Assembly (NCBI GenBank): GCA_002633025.1 | Contig: NMRB01000999.1 | Location: 144,666-208,665, forward strand | Reading direction: 5' to 3' | Source: Notospermus geniculatus | Taxonomy: Eukaryota > Nemertea > Pilidiophora > Heteronemertea > Lineidae | DNA length: 64,000 nucleotides | Shown here: positions 20,701 to 33,100 of the stretch, piece by piece | Numbering within the stretch: position 1 is the stretch's first letter | Layout of the letters: each line of letters starts with the position of its first letter | Position numbers and translations under genes: made by a program | The notes under the pieces: model-generated | What the model saw: only the letters and a program-made list of their open reading frames with translations | Databases searched by the model: none | Told to the model about the DNA's origin: nothing

Positions 20701-21680
20701 GTCACTTCGATGAGAGATGGCGCCACTAATGCTGGCATGAAAGGAAAAATGGTCCATGGACCATGTGCTCACTGGGTTGGACATAACAGTCTAATGACAG
20801 AGGGAGGTACATACGTATCAGTTATGAGCAATCTGGGTCAAGTCATTCTCAGAAAAGACTTTGACGATTTTTGGGTTATGCCACCTGGCGGCCATATTGG
20901 ATGTCCGATCGGGCCAAAACTTCACATGGATATAAAGGTCATCTGCAGGGGGGCCACATAGCACATTGGAGCGCTTTGGGTTAAGGCGTTCCTGAGTTAC
21001 AGCACTTTGATGATTTTTGGGTTACGCCACCTGGTGGCCATCTTTGAAGTCAAATCAGCCAGAAATTTGACATGCATGTAAAGGTCATCTAGATGGAGGT
21101 AAATATCAAATTTGAGCACTCTCCCTCAAGCCGTTCCTGAGTAATAGCACTTACTTGATTTTCAGGTTACGCCACCTGGCGGCCATATTGGATGTCCAAT
21201 CGGGCCGAAACTTGGTATTTTTTAAGGTACCCCTCCAATGCATGTTTATGCAAGATATGAAGTTGCTCGGTGAAATAATGAGAAATTGTGGCAGGTTCGT
21301 CACTTTTGTCGAACTTTGACCTCTGTGACCTTGAAAAGTAGGTCAAATCAAAAACCCGTTATATATGTTATGTATCCTTATTAGCTACACCTATGATAAA
21401 AATTTGGAGATGATCTAGTCATTAGTTCAGGAGTTATTGAACTTTTTGTGTTTTTGGTTTCCGCCACCTGGTGGCCAAACTGAGAGTCGAATGGGACCGA
21501 AACTTGGTGTCATGGGTCATCTGACCTTGGGGTATATATGTACCAAGTTTCAGATCAATAGCTCCAGCGGTTACGAAACGTGCCCTGCTAACGGCCAACG
21601 ACGACGACGGACGACGACGGACGCCGACGACGGACGACGGACGCTGCACCATCGTAATAGCTCACCCCAGTGAGCTAAAA
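20700..21680. repeat. Dispersed repeat ending in GACGACGGA microsatellite, copy 1
   Basis: It contains repeated modules of the form TGGCGGCCATATTGGATGTCC...GGGCCGAAACTT (near 20,886, 21,030 and 21,178), then TGACCTCTGTGACCTTGAAA-AGTAGGTCAAATC, then a (GACGACGGACGAC)n tract at 21,598-21,645 and a terminal hairpin GCTCACCCCAGTGAGCTAAAAA. The same order of parts occurs at 60,380-61,350. This is a known style of repeat in marine invertebrates; its transposition mechanism is not evident here. Confidence 0.8.
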
Positions 21681-22119
21681 AACAATCTGGATCTTTCGTT
21701 TTCTGGTACCTTCTGCTAGGGCAGTTTTCCGATCAGGTTTATTTGATGGAATCAATAAGAAATAGAGTTAAACATACCGGTTGCTACAGTTTAAGTAGAG
21801 GTAACAATGATGCCATCTGGTAGCAGGGTTTGAAACCAAATTGTCGGATGAGAAAAACCCCTTTAAATCGGACGATTTGTAGTTATTGATTGACCCAATG
21901 ACCTGCATGGACATCGATTGAATCATAATAAACATGTCCGAGGGATTCCGAACAATAACTTTATCTCCATTCTTAAAACAAAGGACTTTTTCAATTGGCC
22001 CACCATCTATTGGGGCAATAGGGCATCAGATAGCCTAGGCCTAGACCTATTTAACAAATGAAAAGAAAATCTTTGAACATCAGCAAGCAAGGTAGAGAAG
22101 TGAACCTAGCACCACGAAG
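21681..22119. other. Putative 5' flank of the stanniocalcin-like gene
   Basis: This AT-rich sequence has no coding block. It is expected to hold the promoter and 5' UTR of the gene starting at 22,120. I could not identify a TATA box or other defined element with confidence. Confidence 0.3.
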
Positions 22120-24749
22120 ATGAAATTAATTCACATCAGCCTTTTTCTCGGTGCGGCGTTCGTTTCCTCCGAGGCGTTCCTCTTCAACAGGAGGGAAAAG
22201 AAGCCGGCCATTTCGGGTACGTACACGAGAAAAATCGCTTCGTGCTCACACTTGAAAATTCACGCCTGTCATCGGTTAAAATTCTCTAATGAGTAAGCCT
22301 ATATCACTGAATTACGACTGTAGGCTAATTAAGTTCTTGAAACTATTAAGGAACTACCTCAACGACTTACCCTGCAACCTTCATCGGTCAGGAAAATGAT
22401 CCCGGATTTTGGTTCCAAGAGATTACTCCTACATATATTTTGTTACCGACTTGGCCTACACACCAGCGGGAACTGCACGGTCCGATGCTCCAGACGAATA
22501 AGATCGTGAACGCTGAAATTGAAAGCGTTGGGCGAGGGAATAACAAAGCTTTTGCCACGTTCGCGTTCGTTGTAAGGAGGTTTCGCACATCTGATCGAGT
22601 GAAACACGAAGTACGAATTTGGACTTCACTTACATGACGTAATGTCTTTCAGGAGATGGTTGGTACCACAAATATCGCCTGCTGCAAGATCTAATAGCGT
22701 TTGACGTTAGACCGATAGAATTTACCGTGTATATATTAAAATTCGAAATTTATCTTTCGTTTCCACTTCGTATCTACGAAGTGGCAATTTGAAAATTCAA
22801 GGTGCACCATAACTCTCTCGGTCTCCCGTGATATGCTAAAAGACGCCCTGGCAGCAGAGACATTTCGCGTCGTACCAACCATCTCCTGAAATACATTAGG
22901 TCCTGGAAATCGACATCCTGGGAAATGGAAGTTAAATTTCGGATTTCGTACTTCGTGTTTCGTCAGATTTGCGAAACTTCGCTAGGAAATCAGCCTACTC
23001 CATGCGCGAACGCGGAAAAGCTTTGTTCAAAATCTCCAGGACGAGAGCTCAGACGGAGGACAAAGTTCCTCCTGTAGGCCTATTTCACGTTTGTGGCGCA
23101 CTATGTAAAATAGGTCTAATACCAAAGAAATCCAACATTTTAGAAATCAACGAAAACTGCACAGAGCTTGCAAGTCAGGGAAACTGCGACTTCTACAACT
23201 GTTTCAACAACCGACACGAGTGCAGGGAGTTCCTGGTCGGAATGGCTCATGACTTGTGCGTGAAACTGGAGCAGAGAAGACCCCAGTTCACGATACCGGT
23301 GCGTGCCTTTGAATTGCTTACCCCTCTTCTCCGACTCAGTTTGCCCTCTCGCAGTGACCCCGGACTCTCGCAGGGGATGTTGCTGATCAGTTGATTCTGT
23401 CACACTGATTCAAACACGTCTATCATTCCAATGGGTCATATGAATAAAGACTGGTAAATGCTTTTACTTGAATTTTGCAATACAAATGCACTAGGCTATG
23501 CTGTACAAATCTGAAGGTAAATTAACATTTGCTAGTCTTTATGACTATTGATATGAGCCAATGTTCATTGTTCCTCTTCCGAACTTTTCAGGGGCAAATA
23601 TGGCTGCGCAACAACACCAACTGCATAATGGAGGAGCTGGTCCCATTGTATAGATCCTCGGAGTTGAATTGTGAGGACCTGACTGATGCTGGCTATGACA
23701 GCTATCAAAGCTGCGCCTTGGCTGGAAAGCCAAACGTTTGTGATATCTTCTGGGCCAACGCGGAACACTTCATGGCCGTCACCGACATGCGAAGTATGAG
23801 GTAAGTTGAAGAATGACTGGGGGCATTTAGCTGTCATCACCAGCTGAGACTTTACCTCCCTGTAAATACCTATTACCCCGTTTCCCTGTGCTGCCACAGG
23901 ATGAAGAATGAGAAATAGCACAGCAGACTGAGATACAACAAGAGGAAGAAGACAGAGATACAGCCACACAAGGCAGACTGCGATTAACCAGGAGAAAGAC
24001 AGAGTCACAGTCACAGCCACAGCCACAGAAGACAGACTGACAGACAGCCACATGAAGAAGACAGAGCCAAAGCCACAGAAGACAGACTGAGCTACAGCCA
24101 CAGGAGAAAGATGGAGCCACACCCACAGGAGACAGAATGAGATACAGCCACACGAAGAAGACAGAGCCAAAGCCAAAGAAGACAGACTGAGATACAATCA
24201 CAGGAGGAAGACGGAGCAACAGCCACCGATGAGACAGACTGAGATACAGCCACATGAAGAAGACAGAGCCACAGCCACAGAAGACAGACTGAGATACAAC
24301 CACAGGAGAAAGACGGCGCCACAGCCAGAGAAGACAGACTGAGATACACCACAGGAGAAAGATGGAGCCACAGCCACAGAAGACAGACTGAGATACACCA
24401 CAGGAGAAAGATGGAGCCACAACCACAGAAGACAGACTGAGATACAACCATAGGAGAAAGACTGAGGCACAGCCACAGAAGGCAGATACAGGCACAGCAG
24501 GAAGACAGATCCACAGCGACAGAAGACAGACTGAGACACAGCCACAGGAGGAAGACACACAGCCAAACACTCAAAGAAGCTGAAGTGCAGTAGGTGTTAT
24601 CCGTTCCTCAAGTATGTGTTTGTTCTTTTTCTAGGAGTGCAAAGCATGCAGTTTCCACGATGGCACGTTGTGGGTTGCACGCCCTGCGAAGATTCATAAG
24701 ATACCTGACATCACATGATATCGAAGTTCCATCACCCTTCGATAAGTAA
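22120..24749 (+). CDS. Secreted cysteine-rich protein, stanniocalcin-like, 191 aa, four exons
   Basis: Exons are 22,120-22,216, 23,144-23,298, 23,592-23,800 and 24,635-24,749. All borders are GT-AG and phases (1, 0, 2) match; TAA is at 24,747. The start gives a clear signal peptide, MKLIHISLFLGAAFVSSEAF. The mature chain has ten cysteines, in GNCDFYNCF, HEC, DLCVKL, NTNCIMEELVPLY, LNCEDL, QSC, NVCDIF and ARCGLHALRR. The spacing Cys-x4-Phe/Tyr-x-Cys...Cys...Cys followed by a Gly-x-x-[FW]-[VL]-x6-Cys block resembles stanniocalcins, secreted regulators of calcium/phosphate handling and IGF/pappalysin signalling in vertebrates. Length is a little shorter than the usual ~250 aa. I infer a hormone-like or extracellular inhibitor role. 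A different secreted invertebrate family is possible. The exon 2 acceptor (CATTTTAG) was chosen by phase. AATAAA occurs near 25,356. Confidence 0.7.
22572..22983. repeat. ~410-bp foldback element, copy 2 (copy 1 at 7,243)
   Basis: It begins GAGGTTTCGCACATCTGATC and ends TCGTCAGATTTGCGAAACTT. Inner inverted words are GATGGTTGGTACCACAAA and GTACCAACCATCTCC. It lies in intron 1 of the stanniocalcin-like gene. Confidence 0.8.
23450..23540. repeat. Foldback remnant of the AAATGCTTTTACTT family
   Basis: GGTAAATGCTTTTACTTGAA is mirrored weakly by GGTAAATTAACATTTGCTAG. It is the most diverged copy of the family also seen at 10.9, 26.6, 32.1 and 35.9 kb. It lies in intron 2 of the stanniocalcin-like gene. 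Confidence 0.5.
23895..24560. repeat. Minisatellite, ~50-bp units (CACAGAAGACAGACTGAGATA-type)
   Basis: At least ten imperfect units of about 45-60 bp are built from GAAGACAGACTGAGATAC, CACAGGAGAAAGA and TGGAGCCACAGCCACA. The array fills intron 3 of the stanniocalcin-like gene. It stays open in all three - strand frames for 120-250 codons (Cys/Leu/Ser/Trp-rich). That is a property of the repeat unit, so I do not call a gene. Confidence 0.9.
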
Positions 24750-25595
24750 AGGCAAATGGAGGTCTATGCAAGGATCAAGAGGGAGCTTTACCCATGTGAG
24801 AGTTTTCTAGTGCGAGTTGGCTCTCAACAGGCAAGTCACCATTGTCGGTTTCCTTACAGCTAACCCAGAGACCAACGAAACAAACGACCAGCCATTGTTT
24901 CCTATCGTTGTCCATACTACAGCCAATTCGCAGAAGAAAACTCTCATGTCAAGCAGCACAATTCTCTGCTGTTTGTGGATAATTCAGCACCTCTGCAGCC
25001 GGATCTTACATGTACATTTCTTCCAAAGCAATGATAGACTTCAGTCCTTCATTTGTATTTACAAATCTTGCTAGTGGATATTCTGTGGCATGATATCAGT
25101 GCCCAGACCTACTTAAAGGACCAGGGGCCGTATGCATAAAACATCATAAGTGCAAAATTTTCCAAACAAAAGATATGTATGTTATAGATAATTCCACGAG
25201 GGCTGCACCTTTGGCAAAGTTCAAAGAAATTTCTGTTTCTACATTTAAAAGAAGACAATAATTGAATAATTTTTATGAAATATTTTGTTCAAATATATTA
25301 CTACTTAAATACATGTAATGGGTTGCAGGTGGTATACACCTGTGGTGTACATTGTAATAAACTGTATGAATCAAAACAAAACACAAGGGAGCTGTCCTTG
25401 TTCGAAAAGGGACGGTTTCATTATAAATATTGTTAGTGAAATACACAACTGTAAATAAATATGTATTTTAACACGAGGTGATAGACTTTGCAAAGCATGA
25501 GTGGATTTCAGAACACTCTCAAAAAATTACATTAACCTTGGACGGAGCTCATATGGAAGTATGTAGGCATAGACAAAGTTTTTTGAGTGCAACAA
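24750..25595. other. 3' flank of the stanniocalcin-like gene; decayed repeat
   Basis: It contains the likely 3' UTR. At 25,190-25,280 a + strand phrase (RAAPLAKFKEISVSTFKRRQ) followed by a stop and TTGTAATAAACTGTATGAAT near 25,352 resembles the 3' end of a non-LTR retroelement. This is a weak call. The AATAAA at 25,356 or 25,456 could serve the upstream gene. Confidence 0.35.
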
Positions 25596-25597
25596 TT

Positions 25598-25760
25598 TTC
25601 TATAAGCAAAAAACAGAATACATTCCATCCTTAACTAGAAGCACTAGTAGGTCAAAATGGATTCTATTGCAAACCTTTTCTATAAGCAAAAACAGAATAC
25701 ATTCCATCCTTAACTAGAAGCACTAGTAGGTCAAAATGGATTCTACTGCAAACCTTTGTT
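25598..25760. repeat. Two-unit tandem duplication (~80 bp)
   Basis: The unit TTTTCTATAAGCAAAAAACA ... ACTAGAAGCACTAGTAGGTC-AAAATGGATTCTATTGCAAACC occurs twice in a row with only a few differences (one A fewer, TATTG versus TACTG). It is non-coding. Confidence 0.9.
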
Positions 25761-27136
25761 GTACAATTTATACAAAATACAGAAAGTATTCTATCCTTAT
25801 TTGGAATCAGGCAAAACTGGTTTATAGGTCATTGTACATTTTCGTTGTATCATCAATTTGTAAAAACAAAAAGAAATTGTCCTCGACTGTAGATATGTAT
25901 AGACGAAATAGGATTGGTCATATTAAATTTCTGTGTATTATAAGAAAAATGCTGACGTCCATTTTATGTTGTACTTTACTCTGAATGAATTCAACATGTT
26001 GGCCTTGGAAATCAATATAGGGTGGAACATCCCTTTGCGGACCCCTCTGCTAGGAGGACGGTTTATTCCCACTTCGCCCCTTCCCATTTCACCCCCTAAC
26101 GGTAAATCCATTAAATACTGGTAGCTGGACACCTCTCTAATAAGGAAACCAAATTTTAGCCCAAATTGTGGGTAGATTTCATCCAGTATAACCTACATAA
26201 TCAGGACACCTCTTGATTAAGGACACCATGCGTCAGTCTCAAACATGTCCTTTTCAGAAAGGTCACTCTGTACACTCTCATGAGGGTCACTTCAAAATAA
26301 AACACTTGTGCAGTGTCCTAATTCTACAGATAAACAATTTATGGTAAACACTTGAAAAGAATAGTGTCATGGCCGGAGATAAATGTTCAAAATAAAGACC
26401 AATTGAAAAAGTAACGAGTAACAACTTCAATATTTTGTTCAATGGAAAACAGATAACCTCTCTAGGAGAGGGTTATATCTATCCTTCAGAGATAGTGCAT
26501 TTTCTTTTTTACATTAGGCTTCTGTGAACAGGTCACCACTTACCGGTGCTTAAGGATAAGGGAACCATTATGAGAGCCAAGGTAACCTTGATTAAGCAGT
26601 TCACCCAATATTGGCTGGTATTCATAAAAGTTAGCAAATGCTTTTACTTAAGATTTTCACCGAGAGGTCCAATGTAAATGTAGGCCTACTGGAAAACTTG
26701 AAGTAAAAGCATTTGCTACACCTTTTATGTATATCAACCATTGTCTCACTTCAAAAGAAATATGACGTTACTAGGTTGCCCAGTGAGCCGAAAGCCTGAG
26801 TTAACATGTCAGTCCACTACAGAACGTCATCCCAGCTTTGGATTTTAGCAATGGCTGGTTCTCGGACAAGACATTTCTCCTATCTGAGCACAGTCTCTGG
26901 GGGTTTCGTACTGGACTGATGTGTACCTACTTGAACCCTCTAAGCTGATAAATCATGAAATCTCCACTTTCAATTGATGATGACAGTGGCAACATCCTCC
27001 CTTCCCTGGACTAGGCCTAGGCCTAAGTGGGAGATGGAAACAAATTCAAAGTCCAGCTTGGATAATTTTCCAAGTCCACACTCACACCCTGCTCATTGTG
27101 CATTGGGAATGATTTTGAATACTTTCTAGCTTCAAT
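25761..27136. other. Intergenic DNA between the convergent stanniocalcin-like and dynein genes
   Basis: The two neighbours converge here (+ strand from the left, - strand from the right). Phrases such as CTGGACACCTCTCTAATAAG and ATCAGGACACCTCTTGATTAAGGACACC (26,125-26,230) look like a decayed transposon terminus. A foldback occupies 26,608-26,735. No exon-like block is seen. The dynein 3' UTR should start just left of 27,137. Confidence 0.4.
26608..26735. repeat. Foldback element of the AGCAAATGCTTTTACTT family
   Basis: It begins GGCTGGTATTCATAAAAGTT-AGCAAATGCTTTTACTT and ends AAGTAAAAGCATTTGCTACA-CCTTTTATG. The matching copy at 32,062 shares the outer GGCTGGTATTCATAAAAGTT, so the true terminus is longer than the AAATGC core. 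Confidence 0.85.
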
Positions 27137-30100
27137 CTATGTGTCCAACTGACACAACAAGGCCACGCCTCTCATGATCCAAAAGTCTGGATTTCGGTCG
27201 ACCGGCAAATTTACAGACGTTACAAAATTTGTTGAATGTCCAGTAGATGACAGGGTTCCAGCCCGAGCAGACGTACGATATAAAGGACACTCGTATGTGT
27301 TCAGTGATGCGATGCTGCCTTCACGACTCCCAACCGACATTGCCGGAGCGCTCTCTGACTTGGATGGACTATGACCAGCCAACTGAAAGAAGGTTAGACT
27401 AAAATTAGACCAGGAATGAGAATTGGACGATATTTCTATGCTAATAAATCCCTCGGGGTGGGTTCAATAGAGCTAACAATATCATATTTGACCCGTTCTG
27501 GCAAAACCAGTCGCATGTCGCTCTTAGCTTGGCAGGGTGAAACCAAATGTTCATAATTCCAATACTGTATGTCTATTATGAAGTCTGAAATCAATCCGTT
27601 TCTACCATTCTTTTCTGCTGTCATCTTTGTTCATTGAGGCTCACCTTCTGAGCAACATGCAACTGGTTTTGCAAGAACAGATCACATATTTGAAAGCAAG
27701 GTTTCCGTTCAAGTCGATACTTTTGTTACACAAAGATAAATCAAATGTATTACATCATAAGGTAAATAATTGCAGAGTGGCCTAAAATGACTTTTTTTAT
27801 ACCAACCTGTTTGGGTATGAAGTGTATTTCTGGTAGGTGGGAAAATCTTTCCCCAGGCAGTGAATCCTTCAGTGCCTTCCTCTCAATGTCCCAACAGGCA
27901 CCATCAATGAAGAGACCGAATATGAGAACCCCATCATCTGGTCGATTTGCACCCTTGAGAATTAATCAGAATAGAAGTGGAATGAAAGCTCTAATGATTA
28001 TAGGAAGTGAAGAGAGATTAAAGTTATTTTTGAGTTGACAAATTTCTAATCAAATTTTTCTATTATAGAGAATGTGCAGTGATGCCATGTGGCCATGAAA
28101 GTTTTTGCAGTCTGTGCATTTCCACTTGACCTTTTCTTCACTTCGTATGCATCCTATGGCCTACATAACCTACCGGTACATTGAAGAAAACCACATGCAC
28201 TGCACTGGATTTTAAATAAGCAGGGATACTTACTTTAAATGCCTTCGTCTTGACATTAACCTTTTGCTTGATGTCATATATTACATCCTTGTCAATGCTA
28301 TCGTCCTGAATGTCAAAGCCGAATACAAGGGAGTCGACCGATACGCCAATCTTCCTTGCATGGTTTTGAAGCACTCCCGTCAGGAAACCTAGAATGCATA
28401 CATGTATTGTCGAGTTAGAATCTGAACTTAGGCCACGCTTTTTTTATTCCTTGTTTCGCGGGCTTTCTTTGAGCACCTCCATCAGAGGAGGGCGGAAAAA
28501 AAATAAAAATAAAATTTTATTTTTTGATTTCTCGAACGTTTTCCAAGGCATCTGAATAGCGGAGGAAAAGAAAAAAAAAATTTTATTCCAAAATAAAGGT
28601 TCAACTGGTGGTATGAATGACACAGGAGCTGATTGTGATCGTATCATCGCTTACCTGCATGCAGGCACGGTCAAATTTTGGCCCAAGGTGACGAGTGACC
28701 ATGAACTGAAACCGCGCATCATGACATCGAACGGACGGTAAATCATACAAACATGACAAAATAGGCCTATTTTTGAAAAATGTATTTTCGATCTCGGCCT
28801 CCTGAGCGGCGGGCGGGATAAAAATAAAAATAATTTTTAATTTTTTTTCCATTTTGTGGAGTTTTTGGAGCGGCGGGCTCGCGAAAATCCCGAAAAATAA
28901 AATTTTATTTTTTTTCATTTTCCTATTTTCACCTAGCGGCGGGCCCGCGAAACAAGGAATAAAAAAAGCGTGGCCTTAGTAATGTTCTCAATACAAGACA
29001 TTGATTACACTTCTGGGATCTCGACTAGAAAGTGCCTGAGGAAGACCCCGGTTGGGGTCGAAAATTTGCAAAATCCGGAGATGACTTATGTTTACTATCA
29101 TTTTGTGTGTCGTTTTTTGTGCTCTATGTTGGATACCAATACAAGACATCATGTCATTATATGAGTCATCATGATGTCACGTAGTGCATTTTTGTACCTG
29201 ATGCTAGTGCATTACGTTCGTGATGTCATGGCAGCATCATGACGTCGTGGACCGGTAAACTGATCTATGGTAGCGAAATGGTTAAGAATGTGAAATTATT
29301 ATACCTGACAGAGGAGCGGAAATCGCTTCCGTGTTGTTTTGGTGGATCACACAAGTGCACTTACACTGGTACCACTGTATAACTGCAGCAGCACACACCA
29401 CATATGTAAGAAAGAACCTCACTTACCTTGTGGAAAGAAGAAAGCTGATAACCAGTAGCTCCTCGGGCAGTACTGTACAATCCCCATCTCTTCCGGGATC
29501 ACCACTGATAAAGCTTTTGCGGCCTGGTGGGCCTGCGTTCCTCCCTTCAAAGCTTTCTCTATCCTGACCATCACAAGTTCTAGCCACTTGCTGAAGAAGT
29601 CCACCCTCTGAACAAGATCATGGACCCACGGTCCGAGGCTCTTACAGGAGGCATAAGAGGCATTCTGAAAAAAATAGAATATACCGGTACATGAAGTTAT
29701 ATTGGTCTTTATACTGAAGGCACTCTCTATGCGAGTTTCCTTGTGCAAGTTGGCTCTCAATGGGCAAGTCACCATTGTTGGGTTCCTTACGACTTATGCC
29801 AAGACCAATGACACAAATTACTGCCAATATTGTCTACTAGGGTTGAGTTGCCCAATGAGTCGACGCTTGCAAGAAAACTCACGCGGAGCAAGGCCCTTTG
29901 AGTGACAAAGCCCTATATGGCATGATGAGGCACCAGACTTCTACTGAGACAGCATGAGCTTACCTTCCACTGCTCTGGCACCTTCTGCACCAGCAAAGAA
30001 TTATACGCTTCCTCCAGGCTCTCTGACATGACGACCTCCCCCTTCACGGCCAGGCAGAGCTCCCTCAATGACTTGTGGATGATCAACAGCAGTGTATTAA

Positions 30101-33100
30101 ACCGGTCTACCTCCTGTCTGAGCACAGTGATCAGGGCCGACTGGGATAATTCCTGGACGATACCCGCCTCAGCCTCGGAGACAAATTTAGCTGGAAATAC
30201 AACTGCAGCTGTCAGAAATCTGTGAGTACTGGACAAAGCATAGGAACTGGAACCTCATTATTTTGCATGAAGTATATGGTACTGTATAAAATTATTAGTC
30301 CAGATAAAATTTCTTAGCGTTTTAGGCTCGCTTTTTCAGAAGCGTGGTTTATTCACCAGCCTGACAATGAAAATCAATTCACAATGAGCATGTAAGCTGA
30401 TAATTTAGCAGTAGTTGTTGTAAGAGCACAGATTCGGCCTTAGAGAAAGCCACATTTTACAATAAAACAAGGACAGTAGAGAAGCACTGAAGAAGTCAAC
30501 ATGAGTCGATAATCGAGAAAAAAAGACAAGATATGTATATGTGACCCTCCACAGCAAAACCAGTCGCATGTCGCTCAGAAGGTGAGCCTCAACGAACTAA
30601 GATGACACCAGGAGAGAATGGAAGAAATAGACTATTTCAGATTTCATAATAGGCAGACAATATTGAAACTGACAAATATTTGGTCTCAACCTGCCAAGCT
30701 AAGAGCGACATGCGACTAGCTTTGCTGTGGAGGGTCACATATTGAAAAGGACACCAGTAACAACATTTGGGTATAACACTAATGTCATGGCAGATGATGT
30801 GTGTGGGTGTGTGACATGCTTTATGAGCGAGGCTGAGGCTGACTCCAGTCTGCATATGCAATGTAACACCCAGAAAAGATCAGCACCCTCACGACAGAAG
30901 CTTTGTTTTAGATCATCAGAGGATTATAATGTGTTCAACAAGACTGGAGGAGCCAGGAAATCATGCCAAGAAAGTTATTCCCATAAATTCGGGACAGATC
31001 AATGTGATGAACCATCTGAGCACCAAGAGGAGTTTTTGACGGCACTGATCTAGGAGGTGGGACATCTGTGTTGAAAAGGTGTGTGTGTGGAGTTTTTATG
31101 ATTAAGGCCAAACTTTTACAAAGTTGTCCTGCCAGCACTCAACATTTTTCATCTGCTGATTTCCACGGAATAAAAACAACTTATGGCCTCTCATCGAAAA
31201 ATGAAAATGACCATTCAGAAAGTTGAAAAAACTTTTTACTTCTGGCCTCTGCTCAATTTTTTCCTGAAAGCTGGCAAACGCACAACCAAAAAAAGTCTGG
31301 CCTCATTTGTGACAAACACGGGTGAAGTTAAATAGCATAACAACGAACAATTAAACGACCTCATACCAGGCTTCTTTCCATTTTTTTGTCCTTGACGAGC
31401 TGTGTTAGAATAAAACATTAAAATCACAAAATGACAGATGGCATTTGAATGGCAAATTATGAAGGGATGACTTTTATTTATCAATCTTGGGAAAGTTACT
31501 AGAATTAGACCATGGTGCAGTTGGGCTAGGAATTCTGGTGAGTTCTCACTCCATTTTATTTTTCGTAGACAACATCTTGCCCTGACAAGGATTCCTATCA
31601 CTCCTACTCTCGAGCGTAGTTCGAAGGGCGGAGTGACCGTAGGCCTTGATATGTCAAGATGCGTAGACAATTGAAGAATATTTTTTTCTCATTTAAGAAT
31701 AATTCAAATCAAAAACTACTCTGATCCATTTCTGTTATGGAGGGTGTCGGAGGACTTGGAGGGACGGGGAGGGGAGGGCCCTAAGCAAAGGAGGGCATCT
31801 AATCAAACCACCTCACCTCTTAAATCAGCTCTTATACCAGATCTCATCATTTCATTGAGATTGAAGGCCCGTTTGGATTTGCCACTCTCCTGAGCACCTT
31901 CCGTGTCCTCCACCTCCTCTGGTAGCTGTCTCATGATATCTGAAGCTATATCTAACACCAGTTCATCACTCGTTTTGCCCGACCTGCAAAAATCAAATTG
32001 AAAACACGTACGGTGCTATGTAAAAGCCACATTCAAAGAAAAAGAGTAGAAGCCACAAAATGGCTGGTATTCATAAAAGTTAGCAAATGCTTTTGTTTAA
32101 GATTTGCACAGCAATGTCCAGTGGTGATGTACTGAAAAACTTGAAGTAAAAGCATTTGCTACATGTACCTTTTATGCCAGTACTTACACAATAAACGAGG
32201 CCGTCAGCCTCGGCTGTACACTTGCTATTGTCTCCACCAGTTCCCTCGCCTGTTGCTGCAGGTAGGCCTGCTCAGCATTATCGTTCATTCCAAAGACTTC
32301 GGGGCTATCAGAGTTGGGTAAGCTTTCCACGTACTGTCTGACGTCGTTGAAAGTTGAATCGGCGGGTAGAGGGTGGTACAACTGGAGACAGATGGTAAAA
32401 AAACATACCAATGATTTCTATTCAATTTGAACCAAACTGACTCAAATCAGTGAGTTTTCAGAGAAATAATAGAGAAAGTTGACATGCCTACTTGGAGGTG
32501 ATGTGGCCATTTTTTCCCCCAAATAAATGAGTTTCAGCAGACGATAATTCGTTACAGTACTTACCCCACCAGGTGAGTACGAGTACTCCTCCTCCAGTGA
32601 TTGTGGACCATAGTATTGTCCAAGTAAACTCAGCAGACAACGTCTGTCCCAGTCGTCTGTCACTCTGCCTCCGTACGTGACCTCACCAGTCAGGTATTTC
32701 AGGGCTGCCCAGGGGACCTCCTCATGCCCTTTCAGCAGCATCTCCAGCTGCAGTAGGGACACCTGGAATGGCAAACAAACAGTAACAATCACTTGGCCGT
32801 CAGAGTCACCCAGTGGAAACACTGCTGCCAGTCACTGCTGAGGTTCTTGGTTCAACCTCCAGTGGGACCCATTATCCATGTGATAGAGTGGGCAACTCTC
32901 TGTGATGGCACAGGTTTTCTCCAGCTGTACAAATTTCATATATTCAAAGGTCTACAGTTCAGAAGAATAGTCAGCAGGACAACACATTGTCCATTTCCTT
33001 CAATTTAGTGCTAAAAAGTCGCCGAAATAGATGCCTCACCTCAAGATCTGAGTCATTGAATCCGTAGGGAATGTTCCATCCAAGGCTCCCGTATTTCTTC

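Noticed and set aside
22969-23394. 141-codon + strand ORF taken as a single exon
   Set aside because: Only 23,144-23,298 fits the phases and cysteine pattern of the secreted protein; the upstream part derives from the foldback element.
23565-24574. Long - strand ORFs (120-250 codons) rich in Cys/Leu/Trp/Ser
   Set aside because: They exist only because the intronic minisatellite lacks stops in all three - frames; no start context, splice signals or non-repeat sequence support a gene.
30727-31053. 108-codon + strand ORF inside a dynein intron
   Set aside because: It starts within a foldback element and has no recognisable features; no nested gene is supported.
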